Positions 8,787-16,022 of a stretch of DNA of 21,888 nt are shown one piece after another. The stretch is from an uncultured Erysipelotrichaceae bacterium (GTDB taxonomy: Bacteria; Bacillota_I; Bacilli_A; Acholeplasmatales; Anaeroplasmataceae), in assembly GCA_902783745.1 (NCBI GenBank), contig CACZRY010000019.1:1-21888 (forward strand), given 5' to 3'. The position numbers were made by a program, and so were the translations under genes. The notes under the pieces are model-generated. The model ran no database searches and was not told the DNA's origin. It saw nothing but the letters and a program-made list of their open reading frames with translations. Positions within the stretch are counted from its first letter, which is position 1. Every line of letters begins with the position of its first letter.

Positions 8787-9826
8787 TTAAGTTCACCTGC
8801 AATCTTTAATGCACACATAAAAGCAAAACTTAAATTAAAACCACCACATGTTGCATCTACATCTATAATTTCACCTGCAACAAATATATTAGGGTCCTTT
8901 TTTAGTGATAAGTTATTATTAATTTCACTTATATCTATTCCACCCTTACATACTTGTGCAAATTGCATATCATATAATCCTTTAATAGGTATTATAAAAT
9001 TATTAATGTCAATATTATTGTTTATAACATATTGATATAACTTTGGTTGAAGTACTGATTCTAGTGACCTATATTTTGATACATCAAGCGAAAGCTTTAT
9101 ATATGAATTTAAAAATTTGTAATCATTAAAATAAGAGCTTAAATTCATAATACAAATACCAGATATACCATCATCCTTAAACATAACCTCGCCATCTTCT
9201 TTATGTATAAGCTTATTATTTTGATATAATGATGCCATACATTTAAGACGAGTGCCTGATATTTCTTTAATTCTTAGATTAGTTTTAAATCCAATTAAAG
9301 ATGGAATAAATTTATTAAATTTAATACCTAAATCATTTATATAATCATATGAATAATATGGTTTGTTCATATTAGCTATTGTACCTGTTGAAATAACTAT
9401 ATGATCATATAGTTTATCATTATTATTTATCTTATATTTTGAATTTATTTTTTTAATAGTTTTAACCTCTTCATCTAATATAGGTCTTTTAATATGCTTT
9501 AATAAAATATTTAATACTGATAATGATGATTCAGATATAGGATACATTCTACCTTCACTATCAGTTTTTGTATAGATTTCAAGTTCTTCTAAATATTTAT
9601 ATAATTCATTTTTGTAATCATTTATTAATGATTTAGCAAGTGGATTATTATGATAATATTTAGCATCAATATTGGCATTTGAAATGTTACATTTACCATT
9701 TCCTGATGCAAGTATTTTTCTTCCTACCTTACCTTTATTATAAATATCATATTCTATTTTATTTTTTTCTAGTAATGTCGCAAGCATTAAGCCTGAAGCA
9801 CCGGCACCAATAATAGCTACTTTCAT
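8783..9826 (-). CDS. HI0933-family (COG2081) FAD-binding oxidoreductase
   Basis: A 347-residue flavoprotein beginning almost directly with the Rossmann motif IIGAGASG (5-12). The family signature GRKILASGNGKCNISN (35-50) and the C-terminal AGEIIDVDATCGGFNLSFA near residue 318 identify the HI0933/YhiN group, whose biochemical role is largely unestablished. ATG 9826 has GAGG 8 nt upstream; an in-frame start at 9871 would lie upstream of the TATAAT and is rejected. It is the first gene of a two-gene flavoprotein operon and overlaps the second by 4 bp. Confidence 0.87.
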   Translation of the reverse strand: MKVAIIGAGASGLMLATLLEKNKIEYDIYNKGKVGRKILASGNGKCNISNANIDAKYYHNNPLAKSLINDYKNELYKYLEELEIYTKTDSEGRMYPISESSLSVLNILLKHIKRPILDEEVKTIKKINSKYKINNNDKLYDHIVISTGTIANMNKPYYSYDYINDLGIKFNKFIPSLIGFKTNLRIKEISGTRLKCMASLYQNNKLIHKEDGEVMFKDDGISGICIMNLSSYFNDYKFLNSYIKLSLDVSKYRSLESVLQPKLYQYVINNNIDINNFIIPIKGLYDMQFAQVCKGGIDISEINNNLSLKKDPNIFVAGEIIDVDATCGGFNLSFAFMCALKIAGELK

Positions 9827-9845
9827 ACGATCAACCTCAAAAGTA

Positions 9846-9851
9846 ATTATA
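9846..9851 (-). promoter_or_regulatory. Candidate -10 element before the flavoprotein operon
   Basis: A perfect TATAAT on the minus strand 20 nt before the HI0933-like start codon, downstream of the previous gene's terminator. I find no good -35 at 16-18 bp, so this is a partial promoter call. Confidence 0.45.
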
Positions 9852-9885
9852 ACATATTTTAATATTAACATATTAAAGAAAAATT

Positions 9886-9913
9886 AAAAAGCCTTTGGAA
9901 TAATCCAAAGACT
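9886..9913 (-). terminator. Rho-independent terminator after the zinc-ribbon/TPR gene
   Basis: A 10-bp stem (9904-9913 with 9890-9899, one G-U pair) around a 4-nt loop, followed by five T residues on the minus strand. It begins 9 nt after the stop codon of the zinc-ribbon gene and precedes the flavoprotein promoter region. Confidence 0.88.
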
Positions 9914-9921
9914 TTTTAGAA

Positions 9922-11550
9922 TTATCTGTTCATATTTAATTCAGTTTCGATAGTGAACATTCTCTTCTTATACTTTTCAATTTGTTGTTCAATTGGGTTA
10001 AGACGAGATGCAAGTTCACGCTTCTTAGTAACAACTTGCTTTTTAACCTTAGTTAATTGGTTCATGTAAGCTGTTCTTTCCTTATTAGAATAAGTTGGGT
10101 TATCCTTAAGGATTTGTAAACGTAATGCCTCTTCTTCTAACTTCTTTAATTCAGTTAATTCAGGCATCTTTAACTTACTATTTTCAAGTTCGAATACTTC
10201 ATGGTCAAGCTTAGTATGCTCTTCAAGTAATGCTGCTTTTTCTTCAGCATGCTCTGCCCAGTATTTTTCGTTCTTGAACTTTTGTTCAACACGGTCACGC
10301 TTACGAATATCAACGAACATATCTTCAACAATCTTACGATCGCGCTTAATAGCTTCAAGTCTCTTGTTCTTTTCTGCCATTGAACATTCTACAGCAACCT
10401 TAATCTTTCCACTACCAGATACTTTGTAACCGCAGTTTCTAATGATAGCTTCATTCATCTTCTTAATATTTGATAAGATAGCAGTAACTGTACCATGACG
10501 CTTAGCTAACTTTAATAAGTATTCCCAAGCATAGATACATGCATCTTGTATAGCAACGAACTGCTTATACTTTTCTTCAGTTTGTTGTTCTTTCTTCTTA
10601 CCATAATCCTTAATTGACTGCTTAGAAATTGCAGTAACAATTGCAGAAATATTAGATGCTAATTTATCTTCATAACTGATGACATCAACACCGAAAGTTT
10701 GGTTAGCCTTTCTAATAATTGGTTCTAGTTCATCAATTTTTTCCTTAATTAAATCGAAATTTTCATTATTAGGAGTTGTCATGAACTTCTTGCAGTTTTT
10801 AATAACATATGCAACTGCAATATCAATACAGTTTGTTCTAACTGTAAATTGGTAGTCCTCGTAGTCACTCTTTTCAGAATTTACTAAACATGTGTTCCAG
10901 CAGTTAATACTTTCAAGTAATCTAATACTTGTTCCATCAGTATTCTTACCTGCACAGTTACCCTTCATTAACCATGCATCTGAGTTTGAAGCATCAAGTT
11001 CAATTACTCTATTTGCATAATTTTCTGCATCAACATAGTTTTCTGAGTCGAATGCATTCTGTGAAAGGATAAATAGGTTTTCAATCATTTGGGCACTACC
11101 TATACCCATACCCTTATTGACATCTACTGTCTTTACCTGTGGCTCTTCCACTTCTACTTCATGAGTAGTTCTAACCTGTGGCTTAACTACTACCTTCTTT
11201 ACAACAGGTGTTTTACCATCTGTTGGCTTTTGCACTACTACTTTCTTTCCAGGTTGTGGTGTAGCAACAACTCTTCTTGTAGGTGTTGGTACAACACGTT
11301 TAACAGTTTGTCCTTGACCAGGACGAGGTGCAACAACAACTCTTTTAACTGTTTTCTTATCTGGAGAGTCTTCATAGGCAATGTCGTTTGCTGGTGCTTT
11401 TGATCTTGTACTATTGGAATCATCTACGTCAATGAACATTGAACGTGCTTCTTCAAGACTATACTTTGCGCCACATGATTGGCATTCAAACATTCCATCA
11501 GTCTTTAAGAAATCAGATTCACCGCATAATTCACAAACTAATTTTTTCAT
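9922..11550 (-). CDS. Zinc-ribbon protein with basic repeats, TPR-like helices and C-terminal coiled coil
   Basis: I do not recognise a named gene. Of 542 residues, the first 30 form a zinc ribbon with CxxC at 6/9 and 23/26. A low-complexity linker (about 68-125) repeats a short basic unit, KRVV or KKVV followed by Pro-containing spacers, five times (near 69, 84, 92, 102 and 118). One clear TPR-like helical hairpin lies at about 163-198 (AFDSENYVDAENYANRVIEL and the following DAWLMKG). The middle is helical, and 390-540 is charged and probably coiled coil. No signal peptide or membrane segment is visible, so it is likely cytoplasmic. ATG 11550 has AAGGAG 8 nt upstream; an in-frame ATG at 11616 lies inside the structured leader. 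The promoter, SD and terminator are all strong, which suggests high expression. Confidence 0.8.
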   Translation of the reverse strand: MKKLVCELCGESDFLKTDGMFECQSCGAKYSLEEARSMFIDVDDSNSTRSKAPANDIAYEDSPDKKTVKRVVVAPRPGQGQTVKRVVPTPTRRVVATPQPGKKVVVQKPTDGKTPVVKKVVVKPQVRTTHEVEVEEPQVKTVDVNKGMGIGSAQMIENLFILSQNAFDSENYVDAENYANRVIELDASNSDAWLMKGNCAGKNTDGTSIRLLESINCWNTCLVNSEKSDYEDYQFTVRTNCIDIAVAYVIKNCKKFMTTPNNENFDLIKEKIDELEPIIRKANQTFGVDVISYEDKLASNISAIVTAISKQSIKDYGKKKEQQTEEKYKQFVAIQDACIYAWEYLLKLAKRHGTVTAILSNIKKMNEAIIRNCGYKVSGSGKIKVAVECSMAEKNKRLEAIKRDRKIVEDMFVDIRKRDRVEQKFKNEKYWAEHAEEKAALLEEHTKLDHEVFELENSKLKMPELTELKKLEEEALRLQILKDNPTYSNKERTAYMNQLTKVKKQVVTKKRELASRLNPIEQQIEKYKKRMFTIETELNMNR

Positions 11551-11882
11551 TGTGTGTTCTCCTTTTTCTTTATCTATTATTAACTTAAAGCTATGGGTAG
11601 ATTTCATAGGTGTCATAAGTTTTTCTTCGGATTTATATTTCTTTCAATCGAGCAAAATGGGCACTATCACGTTGGGGTTCCATTAAAAGCACCGTAATTT
11701 AGGAATCTTCGCTTATTGTTAATTAGGCGTGCGTTTGCATCAACTTGGATCACACATCCAGAAAGAAATAACATCTACCTATTGTTAAACCAAAAACTTA
11801 ATTTTGGTAGTAACCTAAGTTATCAAGATATGGTTTAAAAGGTTTTTTGTATAAAAATATAAATCGTTTATTCCATAATCCT
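11551..11882 (-). promoter_or_regulatory. Long, apparently structured 5' leader of the zinc-ribbon gene (possible cis-regulatory RNA or ncRNA)
   Basis: About 330 nt lie between the predicted transcription start and the ATG, with no supported open reading frame, and the stretch 11641-11760 looks richer in G+C than other intergenic DNA here. Elements seen: hairpin TGGAT/ATCCA (11746-11760); hairpin CCAAAA/TTTTGG (11790-11807); hairpin CTATG/CATAG (11591-11609) whose loop holds ATCTACC (minus strand); a 7-nt perfect complement GGTAGAT at 11773-11779 that could pair either with that loop or with a local CTACC at 11806-11810; and an outer match TAACTTA/TAAGTTA (11816-11822 with 11581-11587). I compared it by eye with common riboswitch, T-box, 6S, SRP, tmRNA and RNase P consensus pieces and matched none. 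No terminator separates it from the gene, so a leader is likelier than a free RNA. Confidence 0.5.
11559..11564 (-). promoter_or_regulatory. Ribosome binding site fixing the zinc-ribbon start
   Basis: AAGGAG on the minus strand, 8 nt before ATG 11550. It decides against the longer in-frame start at 11616. Confidence 0.75.
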
Positions 11883-11888
11883 AGAATA

Positions 11889-11917
11889 ATTATACCAAAT
11901 GGAATATTTTTTTTCAA
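11889..11917 (-). promoter_or_regulatory. Sigma-A promoter of the zinc-ribbon gene and its leader
   Basis: TTGAAA (11912-11917), a 17-bp spacer, and TATAAT (11889-11894) preceded by TGG, which also makes an extended -10. Transcription would start near 11882. Confidence 0.85.
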
Positions 11918-12018
11918 GATAAACAAAATTTATTATATAAATAATAATACGCTTTCAATTAAATCTAGTTTTTAATACTTGTTTACATAAATTTTTAAAA
12001 TAAATGTGCTCGTTTTTA
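11918..12018. other. AT-rich spacer between divergent promoters
   Basis: About 100 bp between the promoters of the zinc-ribbon gene and the DUF1836 gene. It is strongly AT-rich; I see no gene, terminator or convincing operator in it. Confidence 0.5.
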
Positions 12019-12047
12019 TTGTAATGGCATATATTTTATGCTAAAAT
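12019..12047 (+). promoter_or_regulatory. Promoter of the DUF1836 gene
   Basis: TTGTAA (12019-12024), 17-bp spacer, TAAAAT (12042-12047). Start of transcription near 12054 gives a leader of about 19 nt to ATG 12073. Confidence 0.7.
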
Positions 12048-12072
12048 TTAGTTAAGAAAGTTGGTAGAAAAA

Positions 12073-12759
12073 ATGAACACAGTAAACGATTCTTTAAAAA
12101 ATTGGTTAAATGCATTAAATAATTTCAGTTTTCAGTCATATGAACAGCTTCCAGACCTTGATTTATATATGGATCAAGTAATTCAATTCCTAGATAAAGA
12201 GCTATTCATTTTCCAAACATCATCTGATGATAAGCAAATTACACCATCAATGATAAATAATTACGTAAAAGGTGAGGTCCTACCATCACCAATCAAGAAA
12301 AAATATAATCGTGAGCACTTAGCCTTAATTGAAGAAATTGCTACATTAAAGCAAGTTTTATCAATAGCTGAGGTTAAACAAATCATTGATTCTAGATATG
12401 ATAATTCAAAATCAAATTCTGAGGTTTTCCAAGAATTTAATGAATTAAACAATAAAAATATAGATTTGGCAGTTACTGAAGCATTTAAGGAATTAAATGA
12501 AATAGATGAAAATGATTATAAATCATTAACACTTCTTGCAACTAAATTTGCAATTACTGCAAATACATATATTAATATTGCAAAAAGAATATTATATCTT
12601 GTAAGAAATTATCAATATAAAGAAAAAAGCGAACAAGAATACCAAGAAAGATTAGAAGCTGAAAAACAAAAGAAAGAAAAAAAGTCTAAAAAAGACATTA
12701 AAGAAAATAACGAAAATAACGAAGAAATCGCAATTACTGATACAGGAGATTCTGAATAA
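12073..12759 (+). CDS. DUF1836 domain protein, putative regulator
   Basis: A 228-residue protein. Residues about 10-155 match the DUF1836 family of Gram-positives as I remember it: WLNALNNF, LPDLDLYMDQVI (26-37) and ITPSMINNYVKGEVLPSP (56-73) followed by KKKYNREHL. The last part looks like a MerR-like winged helix, so DNA binding is plausible but unproven. The C-terminal tail (about 183-228) is lysine/glutamate/asparagine-rich and probably disordered. ATG 12073 is preferred because the promoter places the transcript start near 12054; an in-frame TTG at 12061 would leave only about 7 nt of leader. The SD is weak (a GGTAG shortly before the ATG). The gene is transcribed alone, divergent from the zinc-ribbon gene. 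Confidence 0.8.
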   Translation: MNTVNDSLKNWLNALNNFSFQSYEQLPDLDLYMDQVIQFLDKELFIFQTSSDDKQITPSMINNYVKGEVLPSPIKKKYNREHLALIEEIATLKQVLSIAEVKQIIDSRYDNSKSNSEVFQEFNELNNKNIDLAVTEAFKELNEIDENDYKSLTLLATKFAITANTYINIAKRILYLVRNYQYKEKSEQEYQERLEAEKQKKEKKSKKDIKENNENNEEIAITDTGDSE

Positions 12760-12766
12760 AAAAATG

Positions 12767-12801
12767 AAGTCCAATTTAGTTTTCACTAAGTTGGACTTTT
12801 T
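12767..12801. terminator. Bidirectional terminator between DUF1836 and proC
   Basis: A near-perfect hairpin: AAGTCCAA (12767-12774) with TTGGACTT (12791-12798), then a T/G pair, then TTAGT/ACTAA, loop TTTC. T tracts lie on both sides (plus strand 12797-12801; minus strand from the A run at 12758-12764), so it can serve both convergent genes. It starts 8 nt after the DUF1836 stop and 7 nt after the proC stop. Confidence 0.9.
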
Positions 12802-12804
12802 ATA

Positions 12805-13596
12805 TTACTTTCCTAATTCAATTGAACGATTAACACATGCGTTATAGCATTCTTCTACTGCTTTTTCAAAGTTATTCTCATAAAGCTTATCTAAACCAGC
12901 TAAAGTTGTACCACCCTTTGAGCATACATTCTTAATTAATGTATCAATTGTTTCTGATGTAGATAATACCATTTTTGCTGAAGAAATAACTGAATTTGCA
13001 CATAATCCCTTTGCAGTTTCTTCATCAATTCCTTGCTTAACTGCTGCATCAATAAATGCCTTCATAAATAAATATGCATATGCTGGCATAGAACCATTTA
13101 ATGGAAGAGTTTGATCCATTTCTTCTTCTTTAACCTTATATGTCTTACCAATAGAATTAAAGATATTAATTGCAGATGTAACATATTCATTATCGTTATT
13201 GAAGCATACTGTTGTTACAGCTGATGAAATTAAAGCTGGAGTATTTGGCATTGCACGAATAATTGTTGCATTCTTAAAATATTCTAAAAGCTTTTCAATC
13301 TTAACACCTGCAGCAATAGAAATAATAGAACGTCTATCAAAATCATATTTTTGTGCACCTGTTAATACTTCTTTAAACATTTGTGGCTTAATTGCAACAA
13401 TTATAGTCTTGCAGCTATAAAATAAATCAGCAGGATCAAATGTTACATTAAATCCATCATCCTTATAATCTTCATACTTATCCTTTGAATGTACCATTAA
13501 AAGCATATCTTTTTTAGAATATAAGTCATTTGTAAGCATTCCTTCTAAAATGCTTCCACCCATTTTACCTACGCCTAAAATACCAATTTCATACAT
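12805..13596 (-). CDS. proC: Pyrroline-5-carboxylate reductase
   Basis: Last step of proline synthesis: reduces 1-pyrroline-5-carboxylate to proline with NAD(P)H. The N-terminal Rossmann motif GVGKMG (8-13) and the C-terminal dimerisation region with PLNGSMPAYAYLFMKAF and SKGGTTLAGL are both present. Length 263 aa is normal. The family's usual GSGPAY reads GSMPAY here, a small departure. The start is 1 nt after the proA stop, with a GA-rich AAGAGAA just upstream that overlaps the end of proA, so translation is probably coupled. Last gene of proBAC. Confidence 0.95.
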   Translation of the reverse strand: MYEIGILGVGKMGGSILEGMLTNDLYSKKDMLLMVHSKDKYEDYKDDGFNVTFDPADLFYSCKTIIVAIKPQMFKEVLTGAQKYDFDRRSIISIAAGVKIEKLLEYFKNATIIRAMPNTPALISSAVTTVCFNNDNEYVTSAINIFNSIGKTYKVKEEEMDQTLPLNGSMPAYAYLFMKAFIDAAVKQGIDEETAKGLCANSVISSAKMVLSTSETIDTLIKNVCSKGGTTLAGLDKLYENNFEKAVEECYNACVNRSIELGK

Positions 13597-13597
13597 A

Positions 13598-14827
13598 TTA
13601 TTCTCTTACCTGTCCTTTTCCATAAATCTTATACTTATATGTTGTAATCTCTTTAAGCCCCATAGGACCTCTTGCGTGAAGCTTTGTTGTTGAAATACCA
13701 ATTTCAGCACCAAATCCAAATTCTCCACCATCAGTAAATCTAGTTGATGCGTTATGATACAAGCATGCAGAATCAATTTCATTTAAGAATCTTGCTGCAG
13801 CATAATCATCTTCTGTTATTATTGCTTCACTATGCTTTGTTGAATGAATGTTAATATGATTAATTGCTTCATCTAATGAATTAACAACCTTAACAGCTAC
13901 AATATAATCATTATATTCTTCATAAAAATCATCTTCTGAAGCTTTTACGCAATCAATAATAGATGATGTATAATCACATCCTCTAATCTCAACATTATAT
14001 TTATCTAATGTTTCTTTTAGTTTTGGTAAGAAATATTCAGCTATTTCCTTATCAACTAAAATATTTTCAATAGCATTACAAACAGATGGACGCTGAACTT
14101 TAGCATTAACAATAACCTTTAATGCCATATCAATATTTGCCATCTTATGTACATATAAATGACAATTACCTGCACCTGTTTCAATATATGGTATCTTAGC
14201 ATTTTCAACTACATATTTTATTAATCCCTTGCTTCCTCTTGGAATCATTAAATCAATATAATCCTTCATAGTTAAAAGCTTATTAGTATCTTCTCTATTT
14301 GTTGATTCAATTAATGTAATAACATGAGGATCTACTATATCCTTTATTGCGTCACGCATAACCTTACATAAAGCTATATTAGTATTAATAGCTTCTTTTC
14401 CGCCTTTTAATACTACTGCATTTAATGTTTTTAATCCTAATACTGAAATATCTACAGAAACATTAGGTCTTGATTCAAATATAGATGCAATAACACCAAA
14501 AGGTACTCTAACCTTCTTTATTAAAAGTCCATTTGGTCTTTTTATTTCTTCAATAACCTCACCAGGATAAAAAGGTAGGCTAATTACATCATCAATTGAT
14601 GATGCTAAAGCTAAAATTCTTTTATCATTTAAAGTTAATCTATCAATCATTGAATCCTTAATAACACCTTTTGCGTTATTAATATCCTTTTGGTTTTCTT
14701 TTAAAATAAAATCTTTATTTTTAATTAAAGCATCTTTAATATTTAAAAGGCATTTATTAACATCATCTTCAGTTAATAACTGTAGCTTTTTAGATGCCTC
14801 TTTACATTTACTTAATAGTTCTTCCAT
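13598..14827 (-). CDS. proA: Glutamate-5-semialdehyde dehydrogenase (gamma-glutamyl phosphate reductase)
   Basis: Second step of proline synthesis: NADPH-dependent reduction of glutamyl-5-phosphate to the semialdehyde, which cyclises to pyrroline-5-carboxylate. The aldehyde-dehydrogenase fold is recognisable from RVPFGVIASIFESRPNV (107-123) and PRGSKGLI (196-203). The catalytic cysteine is Cys250 in SVCNAIENILV. I chose ATG 14827 (409 aa) because AAGGA lies 9 nt upstream; the ATG at 14836 abuts that SD directly. It overlaps the end of proB by 20 bp. Confidence 0.95.
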   Translation of the reverse strand: MEELLSKCKEASKKLQLLTEDDVNKCLLNIKDALIKNKDFILKENQKDINNAKGVIKDSMIDRLTLNDKRILALASSIDDVISLPFYPGEVIEEIKRPNGLLIKKVRVPFGVIASIFESRPNVSVDISVLGLKTLNAVVLKGGKEAINTNIALCKVMRDAIKDIVDPHVITLIESTNREDTNKLLTMKDYIDLMIPRGSKGLIKYVVENAKIPYIETGAGNCHLYVHKMANIDMALKVIVNAKVQRPSVCNAIENILVDKEIAEYFLPKLKETLDKYNVEIRGCDYTSSIIDCVKASEDDFYEEYNDYIVAVKVVNSLDEAINHINIHSTKHSEAIITEDDYAAARFLNEIDSACLYHNASTRFTDGGEFGFGAEIGISTTKLHARGPMGLKEITTYKYKIYGKGQVRE

Positions 14828-15956
14828 ATAAATCATTCCTTAATACAACCATTTTATTTGCGTGAATTACTTCAGGCTTTAAATTCTTCTTGCCTAAGAT
14901 AGTATCAATATCTTTAGAGTCATGACCAATTATTTTTAAAATATCTTCACTAGAATAATTAGTTACACCTTTCGCAATTATTTGACCTTTTTCATTCTTA
15001 ATATTTATAACTTTATTATCTAAAAATTGGCCTTTTATTTCTTTAATACCCTTAGATAATATAGAAACCTTTTTTACCTTTAAAGCTTCTTCTAATCCAG
15101 AATCAACAATAATATCACCATAAGAATTAGATGTAAAAATCATCCAATGCTCCTTAGATGAAATTGCATTCTTGTTAGATAAGAATAAAGTACCAATTTC
15201 TTCACCTCTTATAATATCTAATAAATCACCAATTCTATTTGAATTACATATTAGCATATTACAACCAGCACTTGTTGAAATTAATGCCGCATTAATTTTA
15301 GTTGCCATACCACCAGTACCTACACTTGATGTAACACCACCAGCATAAGATACAATTTTTTTATCTATTTTTTCTACAACAGAAATTAATTTAGCATCAT
15401 CATAAACCTTCGGGTTTTTATCATATAGTCCATCTATATCTGAGAATAATATTAATAAATCTGCAGATATCATTGGCGCAACATAGCTTGATAATGTATC
15501 ATTATCTCCAACCTTAATTTCTTCAACAGCTAATGTATCATTTTCATTAATAATAGGAATTATTCCATTATTAATCATAGAATCTAAGGTATTTGATAAT
15601 AAATTAGTTCTTTTTCTAATACCAAAATCATCATGAGAAACAAGTATTTGTCCACAAATTAAACCATATTTCTTTGCGGAATTAGAATATGCTTCCATAA
15701 GCTTTGCTTGACCAACAGATGCGCAAGCCTGCTTTAAAGATAAAACCTTCGGTTTTTCTTCAAATCCAAGTTCATGCATACCTGCCGCAATAGCGCCTGA
15801 TGTAACAATAGTTAATGAAATTTTATTCTTACTTAATTCATAGGCCATCTTCATAATATTATCTAAAACATCAGTTTTAACACCAAGTTTAATATCAGTA
15901 ATGCTTGATGAACCTATTTTAATTATTACTCTTTTTACTTTCTTAAAATTTCTCAT
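14808..15956 (-). CDS. proB: Glutamate 5-kinase with C-terminal PUA domain
   Basis: First and normally feedback-controlled step of proline synthesis: ATP-dependent phosphorylation of glutamate. The amino-acid kinase domain begins at VIIKIGSSSI (10-19) and includes GDNDTLSSYVA (about 153-163) and TGGMATKI (about 213-220). A PUA domain occupies about 273-355, with GVTNYSSEDILKIIG matching the family. Length 382 aa fits the PUA-containing form. GAGG lies 7 nt before the ATG. First gene of proBAC, which reads as a complete glutamate-to-proline operon. No T-box precedes it. Confidence 0.95.
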   Translation of the reverse strand: MRNFKKVKRVIIKIGSSSITDIKLGVKTDVLDNIMKMAYELSKNKISLTIVTSGAIAAGMHELGFEEKPKVLSLKQACASVGQAKLMEAYSNSAKKYGLICGQILVSHDDFGIRKRTNLLSNTLDSMINNGIIPIINENDTLAVEEIKVGDNDTLSSYVAPMISADLLILFSDIDGLYDKNPKVYDDAKLISVVEKIDKKIVSYAGGVTSSVGTGGMATKINAALISTSAGCNMLICNSNRIGDLLDIIRGEEIGTLFLSNKNAISSKEHWMIFTSNSYGDIIVDSGLEEALKVKKVSILSKGIKEIKGQFLDNKVINIKNEKGQIIAKGVTNYSSEDILKIIGHDSKDIDTILGKKNLKPEVIHANKMVVLRNDLYGRTIK

Positions 15957-15975
15957 ATAAAAACCTCTTAAAAGA

Positions 15976-16004
15976 ATTATACAATAAACTACGTTTATTT
16001 TAAA
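15976..16004 (-). promoter_or_regulatory. Promoter of proBAC with an inverted repeat in the spacer
   Basis: TTTAAA (15999-16004), 17-bp spacer, TATAAT (15976-15981) on the minus strand. The spacer coincides with a perfect inverted repeat, AATAAAC-TAC-GTTTATT (15983-15999). The -35 is weak. The repeat could be an operator. Confidence 0.6.
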
Positions 16005-16022
16005 GAAAATTTATTTTAGGAA

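Noticed and set aside
10170..10358. Short minus-strand frame inside the zinc-ribbon gene
   Set aside because: Out-of-frame shadow of the coiled-coil region with no start signal of its own.
11089..11403. Plus-strand open frame of 104 codons opposite the zinc-ribbon gene
   Set aside because: It is antisense to the repeat-rich coding region, its product is an implausible Trp/Tyr/Cys/Ser-rich string, and it has no ribosome binding site or family resemblance.
11640..11880. Known structural RNA (6S, SRP, tmRNA, RNase P) or common riboswitch in the zinc-ribbon leader
   Set aside because: None of the consensus segments I know (for example GGAAGG of SRP, the RNase P P4 core, T-box GGTGG, SAM, FMN or cyclic-di-GMP cores) could be found by eye. 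I kept it as an unassigned leader; an Rfam search would decide.
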